This document shows positions 42,822 to 51,276 of a stretch of DNA of 64,000 nucleotides, one piece after another. The stretch comes from JAAFIP01 sp963775085 (GTDB taxonomy: Bacteria > Pseudomonadota > Gammaproteobacteria > Burkholderiales > Burkholderiaceae_C). Made by a program: the position numbers and the translations under genes. How positions within the stretch are numbered: the stretch's first letter is position 1; each line of letters begins with the position of its first letter. The notes under the pieces were generated by a model that saw only the letters and a list, made by a program, of their open reading frames with translations, did no database searches and had not been told where the DNA came from. The DNA lies in contig CAVZHO010000002.1 of NCBI GenBank assembly GCA_963775085.1, forward strand, positions 744,001-808,000, in the 5' to 3' direction.

Positions 42822-44624
42822 ATGACCGATCTTTCCACTCACCCCACACAGATGGCCAGCGCCTGGCTGGCCGACTTCACCACTGTGCTGGAACGCAATG
42901 ACATTGATGCCGCCGTGGCGCTGTTTGCACCCGACAGTTACTGGCGTGATCTGGTGGCCTTTACCTGGAACATTTGCACGCAAGAGAGCCCGGCGGCGAT
43001 ACGCTCCATGCTCAAGGCGCGGCTGATGGACGTGAAGCCGCGCAAGTTTGAAATTGAGGGTGAGGCGACACAAGCCGGTGGCGTAGTGGATGCGTGGTTT
43101 ACGTTCGAGACGGCAGTGGCGCGCGGGCGCGGGCACCTGCGCCTGCAAAACGGCAAGGCCTGGACGCTGCTGACCACGATGACGGAACTGAAAGGTTTTG
43201 AAGAACCCACCGGCACCCAGCGTGTGAAGGGCGCGGAGCACGGCGCGCAAAAAGGCCGCAAGACCTGGCTGGAAAAGCGCCAGCATGAAGCCAACACACT
43301 CGGTGTGCAAGAGCAGCCCTATGTGTTGGTCGTCGGCGGCGGGCAGGGCGGCATCGCCTTGGGTGCGCGCCTGCGCAGGCTGGGTGTGCCCACCATCATC
43401 GTGGAGAAAAACGAGAAGCCTGGCGACAACTGGCGCAAGCGCTACAAAAGCCTGTGTCTGCACGACCCCGTGTGGTATGACCATCTGCCTTACCTGCCCT
43501 TCCCCGACCACTGGCCGGTGTTCGCACCCAAAGACAAAATTGGCGACTGGCTGGAGATGTACACCAAGGTGATGGAGCTGAACTACTGGGGCGGCACCAC
43601 GGCCAAGAAAGCGACATTTAACGAAGCCCGGCAAGAGTGGGAAGTGCTGGTGCAGCGCGGTGGCAAAGACATCACCCTGCGGCCCAAGCAACTGGTGTTT
43701 GCGCTGGGGGTGTCGGGTTACCCGAATGTGCCCAAGATTGCGGGTGCCGAAACCTTTCTGGGCGACCAGCACCACTCCAGTGTCCACCCCGGCCCCGAGG
43801 CCTACAAAGGCAAAAAATGCGTGGTGCTGGGCTCGAACAATTCCGCCCACGACATCTGCGCCGCGCTGTGGGAGGGCGGTGCCGACGTGACGATGGTGCA
43901 GCGCAGCTCCACCCATATCGCGCCGTCCGACTCCCTCATGGAGCTGGCGCTGGGCGGCCTGTATTCCGAGAGCGCGGTAAAGGCGGGCGTGACCACCGAC
44001 AAGGCCGACCTCATCTTCGCCTCCATCCCCTACAAAATCATGGCACCCATGCAGGTGCCGGTGTACGACGAGATGAAAAAGCGCGACGCTGATCTGTACG
44101 CCCGGCTGGAGAAGGCGGGCTTCCTGCTCGACTTTGGCGTGGACGGCTCCGGCCTGTTCATGAAGTACCTGCGCCGCGGCTCGGGCTACTACATCGACGT
44201 GGGCGCATCCGAGCTGGTGGCCAATGGCAGCATCAAGCTCAAGAGTGGTGTGACCATTGAGCGTATCAACCCCCAGTCCGTCACGCTGACCGATGGCACC
44301 GAGCTGCCCGCCGATTTGATTGTCTACGCCACTGGCTACGGCTCCATGAACGGCTGGCTGGCCGATTTGATATCCCCCGAAGTCGCCGACAAGGTAGGCA
44401 AGGTCTGGGGCCTGGGCAGCGACACCCCCAAAGACCCCGGCCCCTGGGAGGGCGAGCTGCGCAATATGTGGAAGCCCACCCAGGTGCCCCAGCTATGGAT
44501 CCACGGCGGAAACCTGCACCAGTCGCGGCATTATTCGCAGTTCCTGGCCTTGCAGCTGAAGGCGCGGATGGAGGGGCTGAAAACGCCGGTGTATGGGCTG
44601 GCACCGACCTACCATACGCGATGA
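42822..44624 (+). CDS. Flavin-containing monooxygenase with N-terminal NTF2-like domain
   Basis: 600 residues. The N-terminal 130 residues look like an NTF2/SnoaL fold (WLADFTTVLERNDIDAAVAL, FAPDSYWRDLVAFTW). The FMO core follows: FAD loop VVGGGQGGIALGARLRRLG near 170, the DPVWYDHLPYLPFPDHWPVF stretch, NADPH loop VVLGSNNSAHDICAAL near 345 and the ATG motif LIVYATGYGSMN near 510. It probably oxygenates a carbonyl or heteroatom. Start MTDLSTHP at 42822 is the best N terminus; the frame extends upstream. It runs opposite to the catabolic cluster that follows. Confidence 0.87.
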   Translation: MTDLSTHPTQMASAWLADFTTVLERNDIDAAVALFAPDSYWRDLVAFTWNICTQESPAAIRSMLKARLMDVKPRKFEIEGEATQAGGVVDAWFTFETAVARGRGHLRLQNGKAWTLLTTMTELKGFEEPTGTQRVKGAEHGAQKGRKTWLEKRQHEANTLGVQEQPYVLVVGGGQGGIALGARLRRLGVPTIIVEKNEKPGDNWRKRYKSLCLHDPVWYDHLPYLPFPDHWPVFAPKDKIGDWLEMYTKVMELNYWGGTTAKKATFNEARQEWEVLVQRGGKDITLRPKQLVFALGVSGYPNVPKIAGAETFLGDQHHSSVHPGPEAYKGKKCVVLGSNNSAHDICAALWEGGADVTMVQRSSTHIAPSDSLMELALGGLYSESAVKAGVTTDKADLIFASIPYKIMAPMQVPVYDEMKKRDADLYARLEKAGFLLDFGVDGSGLFMKYLRRGSGYYIDVGASELVANGSIKLKSGVTIERINPQSVTLTDGTELPADLIVYATGYGSMNGWLADLISPEVADKVGKVWGLGSDTPKDPGPWEGELRNMWKPTQVPQLWIHGGNLHQSRHYSQFLALQLKARMEGLKTPVYGLAPTYHTR

Positions 44625-44627
44625 GTT

Positions 44628-44684
44628 GCTATTAACTTAGTAGCTGCTTACGCTATATTTTTATTGAGGCTAGAGGCCTGTTTG
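44628..44684 (+). repeat. Family A repeat, copy 12
   Basis: GCTATTAACTTAGTAGCTGC, TTACG, a diverged middle, then GAGGCCTGTTTG. Begins two bases after the monooxygenase stop. Confidence 0.65.
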
Positions 44685-44754
44685 TATGAAAATCTGCAAA
44701 TGTACCAACCCATGAAGCGATGGCACTCAAAACCCGTAGAGTTGTGCGGGTTGC

Positions 44755-45630
44755 TCACCAAGACCTTCTCCCGCAGGTTGGCTCTTGCACCCAGTCACCC
44801 AGCAAGTCGCACAGATCAGCATCGTTGGGCATGGGGCCTTTCACCATCACATGCGGCCAGTCGCTGCCCCAGAGCAGGCGGTTCGGGTTGGTGCGCAGCA
44901 AGGCTTCGGCGAAGGGCAGCACGTCGGCATAGGGCGGGCTGCTTTGCTGCGAGATGCGGTACGGCCCGGTGAGTTTGACCCAGGCTTTGCCTTCGCGCAC
45001 CAGGGACAGCAGGTTTTGAAAACCGGGATCTTGGACGGTGTGGCGCGTGGGCACATAGCCCAGGTGGCCAAAGACCAGATCGACGGGAAGGTCGGCCAGG
45101 TCGCGCGCCAAGTGGGGAAATTCATTGACGTGCATCAGCAGTTCAAGATGCCATTGAAGCGGGGCAATCCGTTGCGCTATCTGGCGTAGCGCGTCGATGG
45201 GCAACGACCCTTTGGCATCGGCCAAATCCACTATATTGCAGCGCAGACCACGTACGCCCGCGTTGTGCAGGGTTTGCAGTTCGTCATCGGTGATGTTGGC
45301 GTTGACCACGGCCACGCCACGCAAATGCATCGGGTCGGTGGCCAACGCCGCGAGTAAGGCGCGGTTGTCATCGCCATACACGCTGGGTTGAACGATGACG
45401 GCGCGCCCTACACCCAGGCTAGCCAGCAGCGCACGGTAGTAGGGCAGCAGCGCATCGGGCGGGGTGTAGATGCGTTGGGCTGCATACGGGTACAGGTGCG
45501 CGGGCCCGCAGATATGGGCGTGGCAATCGGTGGCACCTGCGGGCAGGCTGAGACGGGGCTTACGCAGCGCCGGGTCAGGCGCTTGGCACAGGGGCGCGGT
45601 GGCGACAAGGTCTAGCGGCATGGCTGGCAA
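44755..45630 (-). CDS. Amidohydrolase-2 family hydrolase (PDC-lactonase-like)
   Basis: 291 residues, TIM-barrel metal-dependent hydrolase. GATDCHAHICGP (metal-binding HxH) near residue 33, LVFGHLGYVP near 185, and LLWGSDWPHVMVKGPMPND at the C-terminal metal site. Related to 2-pyrone-4,6-dicarboxylate lactonase and similar ring-opening enzymes. Starts 2 bases after the Bug gene stop, so it is the last gene of that operon. Confidence 0.85.
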   Translation of the reverse strand: MPAMPLDLVATAPLCQAPDPALRKPRLSLPAGATDCHAHICGPAHLYPYAAQRIYTPPDALLPYYRALLASLGVGRAVIVQPSVYGDDNRALLAALATDPMHLRGVAVVNANITDDELQTLHNAGVRGLRCNIVDLADAKGSLPIDALRQIAQRIAPLQWHLELLMHVNEFPHLARDLADLPVDLVFGHLGYVPTRHTVQDPGFQNLLSLVREGKAWVKLTGPYRISQQSSPPYADVLPFAEALLRTNPNRLLWGSDWPHVMVKGPMPNDADLCDLLGDWVQEPTCGRRSW

Positions 45631-45632
45631 AC

Positions 45633-46598
45633 TTACTGCGGCTCAATCTTCGCCTCTTTCGCTATTTTTTGGTATTTTGCAATTTCGCTTTGCACAAAGC
45701 TGGCAAATTGCTCGCTCGACATGGGCTTGGTGGCGATGTCCACACGGGCGTAGGCGGCTTTTACTTCCGGGTCTTGCATGGCGCGGTTGATGTCTTGGTT
45801 GATTTTTTGCACCACGGCGACCGGCGTGCCTGCAGGAGCCCAGACGCCAAACCACAGGCTGATATCAAAGCCAGGGTAGCCTTGCTCGGCGATGGTGGGA
45901 ATGTCCGCCGCAGCCTCGGCGCGGGCGCTGCCGGTAGCACCCAGCACGCGCAGTTTGCCGCCTTTGACCTGGCCGAGCGCCGTGCCGATGGGGGCCATGT
46001 AGTAAGCCGTGCGGCCGACCATGGAGTCTTGAATCGCCTCGGGTGAGCCTTTGTAGGGGATGTGCAGCATTTGGATGCCCATCACTTGGTTGAAGTATTC
46101 GGCGCTCAGGTGGGTGGAGCTGCCCAGCCCTGCGGAAGCAAAGGGCACGTCACCCGGCTTGGCCTTGGCGGCAGCGACCAGGTCTTTCAAACTCTTGTAA
46201 GGGCCGTCGGGCGAGGTGACCATCAGGTACGGCGTGGTGCCCAGGATGTTCACGTCGATCAGACTTTTTTGCGGATCGTAAGGCAACTTTTTGTAGATAG
46301 CGGGGTTGGCCGCATACGACGCAGATTGCACCAGCAGGGTGTAGCCGTCTGCCGGCGCGTTGACCACCGCGCCCGTGCCAATCAAGCCGCCCGCGCCGGG
46401 GCGGTTCTCGATGATGACGGGCTGCTTCCACAGCTCGGTAAGGTATTTGGCCACAATGCGGCCCGCGATGTCAGCCCCCGAGCCAGCGGTGAGCGGCACC
46501 ACCATTTTGACGGGGCGGTCGGGGAAGGTTTGGGCTTGGGCCGCCATGGCGATCGCGCCGAGGCACAGAGTTGCGAGCAGACGAACAGAATGGCGCAT
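45633..46598 (-). CDS. Bug/TctC-type tripartite tricarboxylate binding protein
   Basis: 321 residues. Signal peptide HSVRLLATLCLGAIAMAAQA, then TFPDRPVKMVVPLTAGSGAD (the Bug N-terminal signature), VIIENRPGAGGLIGTGAVVN and PFASAGLGSSTHLSAEYFNQ. Bug proteins bind carboxylates in the periplasm; the ligand here should fit the degradative genes around it. No TctA/TctB permease genes are in the window. Confidence 0.93.
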   Translation of the reverse strand: MRHSVRLLATLCLGAIAMAAQAQTFPDRPVKMVVPLTAGSGADIAGRIVAKYLTELWKQPVIIENRPGAGGLIGTGAVVNAPADGYTLLVQSASYAANPAIYKKLPYDPQKSLIDVNILGTTPYLMVTSPDGPYKSLKDLVAAAKAKPGDVPFASAGLGSSTHLSAEYFNQVMGIQMLHIPYKGSPEAIQDSMVGRTAYYMAPIGTALGQVKGGKLRVLGATGSARAEAAADIPTIAEQGYPGFDISLWFGVWAPAGTPVAVVQKINQDINRAMQDPEVKAAYARVDIATKPMSSEQFASFVQSEIAKYQKIAKEAKIEPQ

Positions 46599-46629
46599 GG
46601 TAATTCCTGGAGGGTTGAGAATGGAGAAC

Positions 46630-47421
46630 TTATTTCGCGCTGTCTAAAAACCCACGCAATATCCGGTTGAACTCGGCGGGCTGCTCGATGTTGGACAAAT
46701 GCGCCGCGTTGTCGATGACCTCCATACGCGAGCCGTCGATCATGCGGTGTAGCACCGTCGATTGCTCTACGGTACAGGCCGGGTCTTGTTTACCTACCAG
46801 TACGAGTGTGGGCGCTTTGATCTTCAAAAGCATGGTGGTTTGCGCCATGTCGCGCACCGCGCTGGCGCAGCCCAGATAGCCTTCTACGGGGGTGGCCAAA
46901 ATCATGCTGCGCACGGCTGCAATTTTCTCGGGGGCTTTCGCAGGAAAGCCGTCCACAAACCAGCGCTTGATGGTGCCGTCGACCAGGCCTGCTATGCCCT
47001 GCGCCCGCGCGGTAGCAAAGCGCTCTTCCCACAGCGTACGCGGCGGCATTTCGCTGGCGGTGTCGCACAGGCCCAGGGACAGCACCCGCTCGGGGTGGTG
47101 TGCGCCCACGTACTGGCAAATCATGCCGCCCATCGACAGGCCGACCAAATGCGCCTGCGGGATATGCAGCGCGTCCATCAAGCCCACCAAGTCTTGTGCC
47201 AACAGTGCAATGCTGTAGGGCGCGGCGGTCACCTGCGACTGCCCGTGGCCACGCGTGTCGTAGCGCAGCACGCGGTATTTGTCAATGAGGATGGGCAGGG
47301 TGTCGTCCCACATGGCGTGGCTGGACATGAGGCTGTTGCTGAGAACGACAACGGGGCCGTGGTCAGGGCCGTCGAAACGGTAAGCGATGCTTATGCCGTT
47401 GGCTTGGATGTGTTGGATCAT
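46630..47421 (-). CDS. pcaD: 3-oxoadipate enol-lactonase-like hydrolase
   Basis: 263 residues. Alpha/beta hydrolase: VLSNSLMSSHAMWDDTLPIL (typical PcaD), VLRYDTRGHGQS, nucleophile in LVGLSMGGMICQYVGAHHPE, acid in VGKQDPACT and histidine in IDNAAHLSNIEQP. It would open beta-ketoadipate enol-lactone in protocatechuate/catechol ortho-cleavage. No other pca genes adjoin it, so a related lactone is possible. Start 47421 matches the family; the frame extends further. Confidence 0.87.
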   Translation of the reverse strand: MIQHIQANGISIAYRFDGPDHGPVVVLSNSLMSSHAMWDDTLPILIDKYRVLRYDTRGHGQSQVTAAPYSIALLAQDLVGLMDALHIPQAHLVGLSMGGMICQYVGAHHPERVLSLGLCDTASEMPPRTLWEERFATARAQGIAGLVDGTIKRWFVDGFPAKAPEKIAAVRSMILATPVEGYLGCASAVRDMAQTTMLLKIKAPTLVLVGKQDPACTVEQSTVLHRMIDGSRMEVIDNAAHLSNIEQPAEFNRILRGFLDSAK

Positions 47422-47434
47422 GGGCAGTGTGTTT

Positions 47435-47565
47435 AGGTAACGCAAAAAACGCTAAAAATAAAATACAAAACGCAAAAAAATCAAATGAAAAAATTGATGT
47501 GCAGTATTATTTGGTTTGTTTTATTTTTGCGCTTTCCTCTTCATTCAGCGTTTTTCGCGATAAAT
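47435..47565. repeat. Family B MITE-like element, copy 3
   Basis: Ends AGGTAACGCAAAAAACGCT (47435-47453) and AGCGTTTTTCGCGATAAAT (47547-47565), imperfect inverted repeats with AT-rich interior, related to copy 1 ends. It fills the gap between pcaD and the next Bug gene. Confidence 0.55.
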
Positions 47566-47568
47566 CTC

Positions 47569-48570
47569 TCACGGGTCAACTTTGATGCCCGCATCCTTGA
47601 TGAGTTTTTCAAACTTGGTCGCCTCAGTGCGCACGTAGCTGGAAAACTCAGCCGGTGTGTTCTTGGGCACGGCCAGGTTGTCGGCATCAAAGCGGGCGCG
47701 GATATCGGGTGCGGCCAGGATGGTGTTGACTTCGCGGTTCAGGGTTTGGATGATGGCTGCGGGCGTGTCTACGGGTGCAAACAATCCGCCCCATAGGGTG
47801 TAGCTAAAGCCCGGTATAGCGGCTTCGGCCACTGTGGGTACCAGGGGCAGTGAGTTCATGCGCTGGGTGGTGGTGACGGCCAGAGCTTTCAGCTTGCCAC
47901 CTTTGATCTGGGGTAAAGCGGCCGACGCACTGCTGATGAAGAGCTGCAAGCGGTTGCCCATCAAATCGGCAAACAGGGGCCCCACGGCCTTGTACGGTAT
48001 GTGCACCATGCTGAACTTGGCGCCCAGGATCAACGCCTCTGCGGCCAGATGCCCCGGTGTACCCGCGCCGACCGAGCCGTAGCTGAACGTGCCCGGCTTG
48101 GCCTGCGCCTGCTGGATGAACTCTTGCAGCGTGTTGTAGGGCGCGTCTTGCGGAGCCATCAGCACCAGGGGCGCATTGCCTATCAACACCACAGGCACCA
48201 GGTCTTTGAGGGAGTCGTAGCCCAGGTCTTTCATCAACGCGCGGTTCACCGCAATCTCACCCGTCTGCCCCAACAGCAGGGTGTAGCCATCGCCCTTGGC
48301 TTTAGCGGCGAAACGTGTGCCCACGGTGCCCGACACACCGGGTTTATTGTCCACCAGAACCGTTTGTTTGAGAACCGTGGTCAAACGCTCACCCACCAGC
48401 CGCGCAAAGGTGTCGCCTTGCCCGCCGGGGCCATAGGCCACGATGATGGAGATGGGTTTGCTGGGGTAGTCACCCTCAGCAGCCCACGCCAACGGTGCTA
48501 TTGTAAATATAGCTGCATACGTCCACAGGATAAGGACTATGCGGCGAAAATGCAGGAAAAATGGTCGCAT
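47569..48570 (-). CDS. Bug/TctC-type binding protein with repeat-derived signal peptide
   Basis: 333 residues. Signal peptide with VLILWTYAAIFTIAPLAWA, cleavage near AWA-AEGD; mature Bug start DYPSKPISIIVAYGPGGQGD. Later: VLVDNKPGVSGTVGTRFAAK and FSYGSVGAGTPGHLAAEALI. Its hydrophobic signal core (about residues 10-25) is encoded by a family A repeat. Ligand unknown. Start 48570 is the ATG nearest the signal peptide. Confidence 0.9.
   Translation of the reverse strand: MRPFFLHFRRIVLILWTYAAIFTIAPLAWAAEGDYPSKPISIIVAYGPGGQGDTFARLVGERLTTVLKQTVLVDNKPGVSGTVGTRFAAKAKGDGYTLLLGQTGEIAVNRALMKDLGYDSLKDLVPVVLIGNAPLVLMAPQDAPYNTLQEFIQQAQAKPGTFSYGSVGAGTPGHLAAEALILGAKFSMVHIPYKAVGPLFADLMGNRLQLFISSASAALPQIKGGKLKALAVTTTQRMNSLPLVPTVAEAAIPGFSYTLWGGLFAPVDTPAAIIQTLNREVNTILAAPDIRARFDADNLAVPKNTPAEFSSYVRTEATKFEKLIKDAGIKVDP
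48497..48542 (+). repeat. Family A copy 13, inside a signal peptide
   Basis: GCTATTGTAAATATAGCTGC, ATACGTCCACAGGATAAGGA, CTATGC on the plus strand, complementary to the coding strand of the Bug gene. It supplies most of the hydrophobic core of the signal sequence. Confidence 0.7.
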
Positions 48571-48598
48571 GGTAATGGTGGATATAAAAATCAATGAA

Positions 48599-49198
48599 TT
48601 AAATCGCTTTGACCATCACTTTGCGAAACTTCACCACACCGCCTGCCGCCTGCAAGGCAATCGGGCCGTTGGCAAACTTGCTGTCATTGAGCTGCACGGT
48701 GGGCTGACCGTTGAGCACCACATTGAACTGCGAGCCCTTGACCGTGATTTCGTAGGTGTTCCAGCGGCCACCGGCTTTGGGCATGGGTGAGATTTTGGCG
48801 AAGTTGACAATCGCTCCGGTGCCGTAGCTGGGGTCTGGGCGGGTGTCGAAGATGTTGACTTCATACGAGTTGTCGGCAGTAATCACCTTGGGGTCAGAGC
48901 AGCGGATGAAAATGCCGCTGTTGGCCACCTCATCGACCCAAAACTCTGCGTACATCTGAAAGTCTTTGTACGATGCCTTGGAAACCAGAAAGCCTGTGCC
49001 CAATTCCGCCTGCGCATTGCCCTCGGACAAGCGCCAGTTGGCATTGCCCAGGCCCGTCCAGCTATTGAGGTTGCTGCCATCCAACAGCGTTACCCAGCTC
49101 GGCCCCGAGGGGGCGGAACTGCTGGGAAGATTGGCGCAGCCAAACAAGCTGAATGCAGAAAGCAGCAATGCGGCAATAAGACAGGAGATACGTTTCAT
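48599..49198 (-). CDS. DUF1080 (3-keto-disaccharide hydrolase-like) lipoprotein
   Basis: 199 residues. Lipoprotein signal KRISCLIAALLLSAFSLFGC with the lipobox LFGC (Cys near residue 20). The DUF1080 jelly-roll follows: WVTLLDGSNLNSWTGLGNAN, FWVDEVANSGIFIRCSDPKV and YEVNIFDTRPDPSYGTGAIV, ending FRKVMVKAI. Concanavalin-like fold; members bind or cleave carbohydrates. It sits alone among Bug genes, in the same orientation. Confidence 0.88.
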   Translation of the reverse strand: MKRISCLIAALLLSAFSLFGCANLPSSSAPSGPSWVTLLDGSNLNSWTGLGNANWRLSEGNAQAELGTGFLVSKASYKDFQMYAEFWVDEVANSGIFIRCSDPKVITADNSYEVNIFDTRPDPSYGTGAIVNFAKISPMPKAGGRWNTYEITVKGSQFNVVLNGQPTVQLNDSKFANGPIALQAAGGVVKFRKVMVKAI

Positions 49199-49259
49199 GA
49201 CAGGGTTCCTTGGGCTAATGAAAGTTGAAAACGAGGCAGGCAGGTGAGAAACAAATAGC

Positions 49260-50237
49260 TCAATTGGGCTTGATATTGTTATCAACAGCCACTTTTTGCC
49301 ATAGGGGTATTTCCGCAGCAATGAGTTTGGAAAACTCCTCGGCTGTGCTGCTTGCCGGGGTAACGGACAAAGCGCTGATGCGTTTTTGAATCTCGGGCAG
49401 CGCGATGACACGGGCCATTTCGTCTTGCAGGCGCTTGATGACGGGTACAGGCGTACCCGCAGGGGCGAGCAAACCACTCCAAAAAGACACTTTCAGATCA
49501 ATACCCAACTCGGACAGCGTAGGGACAGCGGCAAACTCTTTGAGGCGCTCGCCCGTAGTCACCGCCATGACCTTGACGCGCCCGCTCTGGAGTGCTGCAG
49601 ACGCTGCACCCGCGTCCACCAAGGCCATCGTCACGTCCCCGGCCATCACCGCTGCAATCGAGTCGTTGCTGCCTTTGTAGGGTATGTGGGCGAACCGCGC
49701 GCCGGTTTTGCCGTTGAACAACTCGGTAATCAGCTGGAAAGATGCTGAGCTGGCAGCGTAGTTGGCCTTGTCGGGGTTGAGTTTGGAATAGGTGACCAGT
49801 TCTGGCACCGTTTTGGCCGGATGGGTGGCTTGCGTCAGCAGCAGCAAGGGGAAGGTGCCGATCAAGGAGACCGGTGCAAAGTCTGCTGCGCTATAAGGCA
49901 GTTTGGCATACAGCGCATAGTTGAATACGTTGGGACCACTGGCGCCCATCAGCAGGGTATAACCATCGGGCTTGGCCTTGGCCACATAGGCGGCCCCCAC
50001 GATGGAGGCCACGCCGGGACGGTTCTCTACCACTACAGCTTGGCCTAAACCCAGGGCCATTTTCTCGGCTACCATGCGGGCCAATGCGTCGCTGCTGCCG
50101 CCGGCGGAAAAGCCCACTACGATGGTGATGGGTTTGCCGGGGTACTCCTGTGCGCTGACACTGGACGCGAACCCCAGCGCCACCACACAGCACAGCAGGC
50201 AGGCCCCGAGCTTGCGCGTTGTAAGCCCAAACATCAT
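49260..50237 (-). CDS. Bug/TctC-type binding protein
   Basis: 325 residues. Signal peptide KLGACLLCCVVALGFASSVS then AQEYPGKPITIVVGFSAGGS, VVVENRPGVASIVGAAYVAK, and ARFAHIPYKGSNDSIAAVMA. It is a close paralogue of the gene that precedes it (50234-51145), with which it overlaps by ATGA; the two look like a tandem duplication. Ligand unknown. Confidence 0.92.
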   Translation of the reverse strand: MMFGLTTRKLGACLLCCVVALGFASSVSAQEYPGKPITIVVGFSAGGSSDALARMVAEKMALGLGQAVVVENRPGVASIVGAAYVAKAKPDGYTLLMGASGPNVFNYALYAKLPYSAADFAPVSLIGTFPLLLLTQATHPAKTVPELVTYSKLNPDKANYAASSASFQLITELFNGKTGARFAHIPYKGSNDSIAAVMAGDVTMALVDAGAASAALQSGRVKVMAVTTGERLKEFAAVPTLSELGIDLKVSFWSGLLAPAGTPVPVIKRLQDEMARVIALPEIQKRISALSVTPASSTAEEFSKLIAAEIPLWQKVAVDNNIKPN

Positions 50238-51145
50238 TCCACCTTGATGTTATTGTCCAGTGCCACTTGCTTCCATAGCGGTATCTCACTGGCGATGAAT
50301 TTGGCAAAGTCTTGCGGCGTATTGGCCATAGGAATGACCGACATGCCGCTGATGCGCTTTTTCACATCGGGCATCTCCACCAGTTTGGCGATCTCGCTGC
50401 TCAGGCGCTGCACAATTTCTGGCGGCGTGCCCGCAGGTGCCAGCAGGCCAATCCAGAGGGACACTTTCAGGTCAATACCCAACTCGCTCAGTGTTGGAAC
50501 CTGGGGGTGCTCTTTGAGGCGCTCGGCGGAGGTGACGGCCAGGGCTTTGACCCGACCACTTTGCAGGCCAATGGTTGCAGGCCCTGCATCGGCCAGCGCC
50601 ATCGTGACATCACCTGACATGATGGCGTTGACCGATTCGGTCGCGCTTTTGTAGGGAATGTGGGCAAAGCGGGTGCCGGTCTTGCGGTTAAACAGCTCGG
50701 TGATGAGTTGAAACGATGCCGAGCTGGCGCTGTAGTTGGACTTGTCCGGGTTTTGCTTGGCGTAGGCCACCAGCTCTTGCACCGTCTTGGCAGGGTGGTT
50801 GGCGTTGACCAGCAAAATCAGCGGTGCGTTGCCGACAAAGGAAATGGGAGTCAAGTCCTGCGGGCCATAAGGCAGCTTGGCATACAGCGCATGGTTAAAC
50901 ACAATGGGGCCAGGTGCGCCCATCAGCAGGGTGTAGCCATCCGGTTTGGCCTTGGCCACATAGTTGGCACCGATGATGGCCCCGGCGCCGGGCTTGTTTT
51001 CTACCACTACTGGCTGGCCCAGCATGGAGGGCAGTTTTTCCGCCACGATGCGGGCCAGTGTGTCCACGCCACCGCCTGCGCTATAGCCCACGACGATGGT
51101 GATGGGTTTGGTGGGGTAGTCCTGCGCACTCGCCATGTGGTGCAT
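50234..51145 (-). CDS. Bug/TctC-type binding protein lacking an in-frame signal peptide
   Basis: 303 residues from ATG 51145: ASAQDYPTKPITIVVGYSAG, VVVENKPGAGAIIGANYVAK and TRFAHIPYKSATESVNAIMS. The expected signal peptide is present upstream but in another frame: from ATG 51203, after AAGGA, MNIS is followed out of frame by ILAASLACVPLTLYAPH. Restoring it needs two small indels (about 51190 and 51135). As read, the protein stays in the cytoplasm. Sequence error or a recent lesion. Confidence 0.82.
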   Translation of the reverse strand: MHHMASAQDYPTKPITIVVGYSAGGGVDTLARIVAEKLPSMLGQPVVVENKPGAGAIIGANYVAKAKPDGYTLLMGAPGPIVFNHALYAKLPYGPQDLTPISFVGNAPLILLVNANHPAKTVQELVAYAKQNPDKSNYSASSASFQLITELFNRKTGTRFAHIPYKSATESVNAIMSGDVTMALADAGPATIGLQSGRVKALAVTSAERLKEHPQVPTLSELGIDLKVSLWIGLLAPAGTPPEIVQRLSSEIAKLVEMPDVKKRISGMSVIPMANTPQDFAKFIASEIPLWKQVALDNNIKVE

Positions 51146-51276
51146 ACAGCGTTAGCGGCACACAGGCCAGAGATGCGGCAAGAATACGAGCGAGATATTC
51201 ATGGCGGTCGTCCTTATGGATGGGGGGGGTGGAGTGGAAAATTTGTCTGGAATTTAAGATGCGCGTGTTACGTGCC

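Noticed and set aside
42732..43916. 394-codon open frame opposite the flavin monooxygenase gene
   Set aside because: Antisense to strong FAD and NTF2-like motifs; no domain or signal of its own.
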